From NCBI RefSeq assembly GCF_003951315.1, contig NZ_QLJH01000007.1:1-64000 (forward strand): a DNA stretch of 64,000 bases. The letters are read 5' to 3'. The translations under genes were made by a program, and so were the position numbers. This stretch comes from Sphingomonas sp. S-NIH.Pt15_0812. Lineage in GTDB: Bacteria > Pseudomonadota > Alphaproteobacteria > Sphingomonadales > Sphingomonadaceae. Positions 59,570 to 64,000 of the stretch are shown piece by piece; positions within the stretch are counted from its first letter, which is position 1, and each line of letters begins with the position of its first letter. The notes beneath the pieces were generated by a model. That model was not told where the DNA came from. It worked only from the letters and a program-made list of their open reading frames with translations, and made no database searches.

Positions 59570-60507
59570 CACGCTTCGTCTCCGTAGATCGCGACCCGTC
59601 GCGCGCCGGAGGAGTCGGCGCGGCCGCGGAACATTCCGCTTGTATTGAAATGCCATAGCACCTGTCCATCGGGCGTGGCGACGATCACGCCGCCGGTGCC
59701 GCCCAGGTCGCGGACGCCGGCCAATACGGTTGCGGTCGCCTCGCCCGCCTCTTCGCCGAGCAGGCGGATGCGTGCGCCGATCTCATGGCCGACGCTTTCG
59801 CGGATGAAGAACTCGCCCGAACCGGTGGCGGAGACGGCGCAGGATCGATCGTCGGCATAGGTGCCCGCCCCGATCACCGGCGAGTCGCCAATCCGTCCCC
59901 AACGCTTGCCGGTGACGCCGCCGGTCGAGGTGGCGGCGGCGACATGGCCCTGCGCATCGCAGGCGACCGCGCCGACCGTGCCATATTTCATGTCGACATC
60001 GAACCAGCCGGCGCCGCTCGCCCTGGCCTTCATCGCGTCGAGCTGCGCGCGGCGTTCGGGCGTGGCGAACCAGTCGGCATCGGCCTGTTCCAGTCCCTGC
60101 TCGGCCGAGAAGATGTCGGCGCCGCGTCCGGCGAGGAAAACGTGGGGGCTGTGCTCCATCACCGCGCGGGCCAGGGCGACGGGGTGGCGGGTGGCGCTGA
60201 CCGCCGCCACCGCGCCCGCGCGTCGGTCGCGCCCGTCCATGATCGCCGCGTCCAGCTCGATCGCTCCGTCATAGGTGAAGACCGCGCCGCGCCCGGCATT
60301 GAAGCTGGGATCGTCCTCCAGCACCGCGACCGCCGCCGCCACCGCGTCCAGCGCCGCGCCGCCCGCCGCCAGGATCGCGGTTCCGGCGTCCAGCGCGCGC
60401 GACAGGGCGGCGCGGGCGGCGGCGTCATAGGCGTTGTCGATCACGTCGCGCGCCAGCTGCCCGGCGCCGCCATGGATCATCAGGCTCCAGCGGAGAGGAA
60501 TGGTCAT
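59569..60507 (-). CDS. Isoaspartyl peptidase / L-asparaginase, Ntn-hydrolase type
   Basis: A 312-residue plant-type asparaginase. WSLMIHGGAG is the N-terminal block; the autocatalytic nucleophile Thr lies in KYGTVGAVACD, after which the beta subunit begins. AATSTGGVTGKRWGRIGDSP is typical. It removes iso-aspartyl residues from peptides or hydrolyses asparagine. No signal peptide is seen. It precedes the nuclease gene with a four-base overlap and follows the acyltransferase gene, 12 bases away, on the same strand. Confidence 0.9.
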   Translation of the reverse strand: MTIPLRWSLMIHGGAGQLARDVIDNAYDAAARAALSRALDAGTAILAAGGAALDAVAAAVAVLEDDPSFNAGRGAVFTYDGAIELDAAIMDGRDRRAGAVAAVSATRHPVALARAVMEHSPHVFLAGRGADIFSAEQGLEQADADWFATPERRAQLDAMKARASGAGWFDVDMKYGTVGAVACDAQGHVAAATSTGGVTGKRWGRIGDSPVIGAGTYADDRSCAVSATGSGEFFIRESVGHEIGARIRLLGEEAGEATATVLAGVRDLGGTGGVIVATPDGQVLWHFNTSGMFRGRADSSGARRVAIYGDEA

Positions 60508-60519
60508 GACGGATCGATC

Positions 60520-61701
60520 CTAGAGCAGGGCCGGACGCACCGGCCGGGGGTGGAGACGAAGCCCGATCAACGGGCGCAGCCAGCGGATGCGCCGGCCGCC
60601 ATAATAGAAGGCGGCGCAGCCGGCGACCGTGGCTGCGACCAGGATCGCGAATTCGGCGGCGAAGGGCAGGCCGGCGGGCATCAGCCAGAGCGCGACCAGC
60701 ACGATGATCGTCTGGTGGACGAGGTAGAAGGGAAATACCGCCTCGGTCAGCGTCGCGCGGATCGGATGATCGCGGTTGAGGAAGCGGGTGGCGAGGCCGA
60801 TCAGCGCGACGATCGCGCCCCATTGCTCGGCGGCATGGGCGATGCCGTAGCGCGCGTAGAGGGACGGACCGAACGGCCCGATCCAGCGCAGCTCGACCCC
60901 GGCGACGAAGCCGTATCCCGCCAGCGCCATCGCGGCCCCAAGCGGCCACCAGCGCCGGATCGCCGCCATCGTCGCCGGCGATCCGGCCAGCGCGAAGCCG
61001 AACAGGAAGGCGGGCAGATAGCTGATATGGGCGATGCCGTCGCCGAACAGCGCATGGGTCTCCGCCGCCATCGCGAACCAGCGGGCGTGGATGAAGCCAT
61101 ACCAGGCGAAGGGCAGGGCGAGGACGCCGATCCCGCCCAGCCAGCGGCCGAACAGCGCGTCGAACCCGCCTTGCAGCCGGCCCGGCACCCGGACACGCCG
61201 CAGACAGGCCATGACCAGCGCCAGCGCCAGCGTGTAAAGCCACAGATAGGCGATGAACCACAGATGGTTCCAGCTCGGCAGGTCGAGCCCGCCGATGGTC
61301 GAGAAGTGGAAATAGTCGTGCGTCCAGAAGGTCCAGTACCCGGCCCGGTAGCCCGCCTTGCTGACCAGTTCGGCCCAGGGTTGGGGCGGCACGATCACCG
61401 CGATGCCGAAGGCCAGCGGCAGCGCCAGCCGCTTGCTCCGCCCCCAGGCGAAGTCGCCGGGCGAGCGGCTGCGCGCCAGCAGCGCGCGGCTGGCATAGCC
61501 GGACACGACGAACAACAGGCTCAACCGCCAGGCATTGACCAGCAGCATCGGCACCGCGATCCAGCCCTCGGCATGGGCGGACTTCACATGATAGTTCCAG
61601 TCCGCGAACACCATCGCAATATGGTAGAGGATCAGCAGCGCGAAGGCGCCGATCCGCAGCCAATCCATGCCATAATGTCGCGGGAATTTCGCTACGCTCA
61701 C
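60520..61701 (-). CDS. Acyltransferase 3-family membrane protein
   Basis: A 393-residue protein with about ten membrane segments. The N-terminal MDWLRIGAFALLILYHIAMVF has the conserved His of acyltransferase-3 proteins, and LWFIAYLWLYTLALALV is a later block. Such enzymes transfer acetyl or succinyl groups to extracellular glycans; the OpgC-like subgroup modifies glucans, but the substrate here is unknown. The GTG start at 61701 faces ispG (57 bases apart). Confidence 0.8.
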   Translation of the reverse strand: MSVAKFPRHYGMDWLRIGAFALLILYHIAMVFADWNYHVKSAHAEGWIAVPMLLVNAWRLSLLFVVSGYASRALLARSRSPGDFAWGRSKRLALPLAFGIAVIVPPQPWAELVSKAGYRAGYWTFWTHDYFHFSTIGGLDLPSWNHLWFIAYLWLYTLALALVMACLRRVRVPGRLQGGFDALFGRWLGGIGVLALPFAWYGFIHARWFAMAAETHALFGDGIAHISYLPAFLFGFALAGSPATMAAIRRWWPLGAAMALAGYGFVAGVELRWIGPFGPSLYARYGIAHAAEQWGAIVALIGLATRFLNRDHPIRATLTEAVFPFYLVHQTIIVLVALWLMPAGLPFAAEFAILVAATVAGCAAFYYGGRRIRWLRPLIGLRLHPRPVRPALL

Positions 61702-61724
61702 GCCTGCGCCCTACAGGCTTGTCT

Positions 61725-61752
61725 TTGAACCGCAACCCGCACGCTGTATATG
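61725..61752 (+). promoter_or_regulatory. Possible promoter giving a leaderless ispG mRNA
   Basis: TTGAAC (61725-61730) and TATATG (61747-61752) are 16 bases apart. Transcription should then start near 61758-61760, which coincides with the chosen ATG at 61759. Each hexamer matches four of six sigma-70 consensus bases, so the call is tentative. Confidence 0.3.
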
Positions 61753-61758
61753 GGGGCC

Positions 61759-62898
61759 ATGTCCATTCGTCCCTGGCGCGATATCCACCGCCGTCAAAGC
61801 CGCCAGATCATGGTCGGCACCGTTCCCGTCGGCGGCGATGCGCCCGTCACCGTGCAGACGATGACCAACACGCCGACCAGCGATCCCGTCGCCACGATCG
61901 ACCAGATCCGCCGCTGCGAAGAGGCGGGGGCGGACATCATCCGCGTGTCCTGTCCCGATGTCGAAAGCACCGCCGCGCTGCGCCAGATCACCCGCGCCGC
62001 GCGCGTGCCGATCGTCGCCGACATCCATTTCCACTATAAGCGCGCGCTGGAGGCAGCGGATGCGGGCGCGGCCTGCCTGCGCATCAACCCCGGCAATATC
62101 GGCTCGCCCGAGCGCGTCGCGGAGGTGGTGCGCGCCGCCAAGGCCAATGGCTGCGCGATCCGCATCGGCGTGAACGGCGGCAGCCTGGAAAAGCATCTGC
62201 TCGAAAAATATGGCGAGCCGTGCCCGGACGCGCTGGTCGAATCGGCGCTCGACCATATCAAGCTGCTCCAGGACCATGACTTCCACGAATATAAGGTGGC
62301 GGTGAAGGCGTCCGACCTGTTCCTGGCGGTCGCCGCCTATCAGCAGCTCGCCGAACGGGTCGACTGTCCGCTCCACCTGGGCATCACCGAGGCGGGCGGT
62401 TTCGTCGGCGGCACGGTCAAGTCGGCGATCGGCATCGGCTCCCTGCTCTGGTACGGTATCGGCGACACGATCCGCGTCTCGCTCTCCGCCGAGCCGGAAG
62501 AGGAAGTGCGCGTTGGCTTCGAGATCCTGAAGTCGCTGGGCATCCGCAATCGCGGCGTCCGCGTCGTGTCCTGCCCCAGCTGCGCGCGCCAGGGCTTCGA
62601 CGTGATCCGCACGGTCAGCGTGCTGGAGGAACGGCTCCAGCATATCCGCACGCCCATGTCGCTGTCGGTGCTGGGCTGCGTCGTCAACGGGCCGGGCGAG
62701 GCGCGCGAGACGGATATCGGCATCACCGGCGGCGGCAATGGCCGCCACATGGTCTATCTGTCGGGCGTCACCGACCATCATGTCCAGGACGAGGGCATGG
62801 TCGACCATATCGTCGCGCTGGTCGAGGCGAAGGCGGCGGAGATCGAGGCGGCGGCGATCCGGAGCGAGACCGACCGGGCGGCGATCGCGGCGGAGTGA
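61759..62898 (+). CDS. ispG: (E)-4-hydroxy-3-methylbut-2-enyl-diphosphate synthase
   Basis: A 379-residue iron-sulphur enzyme of the MEP isoprenoid pathway. The N-terminal barrel begins [15 protein letters not shown] with [14 protein letters not shown]; the C-terminal 4Fe-4S ligands are in [13 protein letters not shown] and [15 protein letters not shown] 61759 is chosen over ATG 61750 because the earlier codon falls inside a possible -10 element and neither has a spaced ribosome binding site. It is a single gene. Confidence 0.95.
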   Translation: MSIRPWRDIHRRQSRQIMVGTVPVGGDAPVTVQTMTNTPTSDPVATIDQIRRCEEAGADIIRVSCPDVESTAALRQITRAARVPIVADIHFHYKRALEAADAGAACLRINPGNIGSPERVAEVVRAAKANGCAIRIGVNGGSLEKHLLEKYGEPCPDALVESALDHIKLLQDHDFHEYKVAVKASDLFLAVAAYQQLAERVDCPLHLGITEAGGFVGGTVKSAIGIGSLLWYGIGDTIRVSLSAEPEEEVRVGFEILKSLGIRNRGVRVVSCPSCARQGFDVIRTVSVLEERLQHIRTPMSLSVLGCVVNGPGEARETDIGITGGGNGRHMVYLSGVTDHHVQDEGMVDHIVALVEAKAAEIEAAAIRSETDRAAIAAE

Positions 62899-62994
62899 TC
62901 GACGGCCCGTTAAGGGTCTCCCCATATAGATGACGGAATAACGGTGCGCACCGGCAATAGCCGGGCGCTGGAGCCGTTGATGAGAGGCAACGGA

Positions 62995-63483
62995 ATGACG
63001 AGCGAACGACGCCGCCTCGCGGCGCTGCGCAGCTATGCGATCCTGGACAGCGCGGCCGAGCCGGACTTCGACGAGCTGATCGAGCGGGTCGCCACGACCT
63101 TCGACATGCCCTGTGCGATGCTGTCCTTCATCGATGCGCATCGCCAGTGGTACAAGGCGCGGGTCGGCGTGGCGGAGGCCGAGATCCCGCGAGCGGTGTC
63201 GCTGTGCACGCACAGTATATTGAACGACGGCGTGACCGTGCTGCCCGATGCGCGGGCGGATGCGCGATTCGCCGATCATGCGCTGGTCACCGCGATGCCG
63301 GGCATCCGCTTCTACGCGGCGGCGCCGCTGCGGACGGCGGAGGGGGCCGCGATCGGCACCGTCTGCGTCTTCGATCACCAGCCCCATCCGCCGCTGTCGG
63401 GGCAGGGGCAATTGCAACTCGCCAGCTTCGCGGCGGAAGCGATGGACTTGCTGGAGCGCCGGCTGGTGCGGCTGGCGGCTTAG
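62995..63483 (+). CDS. GAF domain protein
   Basis: A 162-residue protein made of one GAF domain (RRRLAALRSYAILDSAAE at the start; SLCTHSILNDGVTVLPD and FYAAAPLRTAEGAAIGTVCV inside). It has no output domain, membrane segment or signal peptide. It resembles the N-terminal GAF of bacterial sensor kinases and cyclases and may be a stand-alone ligand or redox sensor. AGAGG lies seven bases before the ATG at 62995; ATG 62980 is also in frame. Confidence 0.8.
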   Translation: MTSERRRLAALRSYAILDSAAEPDFDELIERVATTFDMPCAMLSFIDAHRQWYKARVGVAEAEIPRAVSLCTHSILNDGVTVLPDARADARFADHALVTAMPGIRFYAAAPLRTAEGAAIGTVCVFDHQPHPPLSGQGQLQLASFAAEAMDLLERRLVRLAA

Positions 63484-63532
63484 CGCCGTACATCTCCCCT
63501 TGAAGCCCGACGACGTGATCTGGACGTGGGAT

Positions 63533-63610
63533 CGTCATTGCGAGCGCAGCGAAGCAATCCAGAGCGTCACGCGCGCGGCTGTGGATTGCTTCGCTGCGCT
63601 CGCAATGACG
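63533..63610. repeat. Palindromic intergenic repeat with 29-bp perfect arms
   Basis: The left arm (63533-63561, starting CGTCATTGCGAGCGCAGCGA) and the right arm (63582-63610) are exact reverse complements over 29 bases, with 20 bases between them. CGTCATTGCGAG...AAGCAATCC elements are a known dispersed repeat class in many bacteria; they resemble small non-autonomous palindromic elements. It lies in the gap between the GAF gene and gcvPB and codes for nothing I can support. Confidence 0.85.
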
Positions 63611-63671
63611 GCTTGGGAAAACCCGATGGCATCCTGCTCAAGAAGGAGGGGAACCACCATGAAGCGGTGGC

Positions 63672-63719
63672 GGAGGGGTGTGGCCGATCGCTGGGGTCGG
63701 CGACCGGCGACACCCCTCC
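63672..63719 (-). terminator. Long hairpin downstream of gcvPB, possible terminator
   Basis: Two 20-base arms, beginning GGAGGGGTGT and ending ACACCCCTCC, pair with only two mismatches around an eight-base loop. The hairpin ends nine bases from the gcvPB stop. No T-run follows on the minus strand, so it may instead block or stabilise transcripts. Confidence 0.45.
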
Positions 63720-63727
63720 GTCAAGTT

Positions 63728-64000
63728 TCACTCCGCCGCGGCGGCGACCGGTACGGGCTCCTTCCACACCAGGATCGGCTTGCGCGCGGCGCGCGTCTCG
63801 TCGAGCCGGGCGCGGGGGGCGAAGTGCGGCGCGGTCTTCAGCGCCTGGTCACCCGCCTTGGCGCGCTCCGCCACCGAGCGCAGCGCGCCGATGAACTGGT
63901 CCAGCGCCGCCTTCGACTCGGTCTCGGTCGGCTCGACCAGCATCGCGCCGTGGACGACCAGCGGGAAGTACATGGTCATCGGGTGGAAACCCTCGTCGAT
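63728..64000 (-). CDS. gcvPB: Glycine dehydrogenase (decarboxylating) subunit 2, C-terminal part
   Basis: Only the last 90 codons are in the window; the gene continues beyond base 64000. The visible end has DEGFHPMTMYFP, VVHGAMLVEPTETESK and LDQFIGALRSVA, which identify the second subunit of the two-subunit P-protein of the glycine cleavage system, as used by alphaproteobacteria. The C-terminus is extended by a Pro/Val/Ala-rich stretch. The pyridoxal phosphate lysine lies outside the window. Confidence 0.88.
   Translation of the reverse strand: MDEGFHPMTMYFPLVVHGAMLVEPTETESKAALDQFIGALRSVAERAKAGDQALKTAPHFAPRARLDETRAARKPILVWKEPVPVAAAAE

Noticed and set aside
63526..63894. A frame across the palindromic repeat and the end of gcvPB
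   Set aside because: The peptide SLRAQRSNP...LLRCARNDG is the translation of the repeat, and the remainder is antisense to gcvPB.

Overview
The window is a stretch of GC-rich chromosome from an alphaproteobacterium, most likely a sphingomonad (Sphingomonas or a close relative). This rests on gene content and order: phoR-pstSCAB-phoU-phoB with a DUF3333-type PstA, infA-maf-RNase E/G-yacG-tRNA-Phe, ybgC-tolQRAB-pal, a PEPxxWA-CTERM protein, and stress-type GGAAC-N16-CGTT promoters. Coding density is high, start codons include many GTG and TTG, and adjacent genes often overlap by 4 to 13 bases. I see no plasmid, phage, insertion sequence, CRISPR or rRNA. Base composition looks even, so this reads as core genome rather than an island.

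Layout. 1-3000: end of a membrane protein, a DUF2336-like protein and a degenerate histidine kinase. 3000-9000: a small membrane protein, gltA and gltX on the minus strand, then comEC meeting a beta-carbonic anhydrase tail to tail. 9000-17000: the minus-strand phosphate regulon phoR-pstS-pstC-pstA-pstB-phoU-phoB with a Pho box, and gph. 17000-25600: glmU, glmS and a ROK fructokinase; a REC-GGDEF-EAL protein with a coupled histidine kinase; a PEP-CTERM protein. 25600-30150: dinB, a phospholipase D protein, a DUF47/Pit phosphate uptake pair and tRNA-Pro. 30200-37850: two small unknowns, a two-component-propeller diguanylate cyclase, tRNA-Phe, yacG, RNase E/G, maf, infA, an NTF2-like protein and a DUF2934 protein. 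37880-43080: glgE and a treS-maltokinase fusion. 43140-46400: a tiny secreted protein and cytochrome c oxidase subunits I and II. 46590-50390: pyrE-pdxJ-acpS-lepB and an AI-2E-type exporter. 50400-53900: ubiG, lysC, a nitronate monooxygenase-like protein and a VOC protein. 54000-58660: the complete Tol-Pal operon. 58720-64000: S1/P1 nuclease, isoaspartyl peptidase, acyltransferase, ispG, a GAF protein, a palindromic repeat and the end of gcvPB.

How the genes work together. Phosphate acquisition is covered twice, by the regulated high-affinity Pst system and by DUF47-Pit. glmS, glmU and the fructokinase could form a short route from fructose to UDP-GlcNAc. GlgE with TreS-Mak turns trehalose into alpha-glucan through maltose 1-phosphate. 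The Tol-Pal operon maintains the envelope. Signalling is well represented: two c-di-GMP proteins, three kinases and one kinase-like protein lacking its phospho-acceptor histidine.

The items most worth a second look are the histidine-less kinase coupled to DUF2336, the stress-type promoter in front of the propeller diguanylate cyclase, the Pho box inside phoR, the tiny secreted PEG-tail protein, the fructokinase behind glmS, and a possible leaderless ispG.
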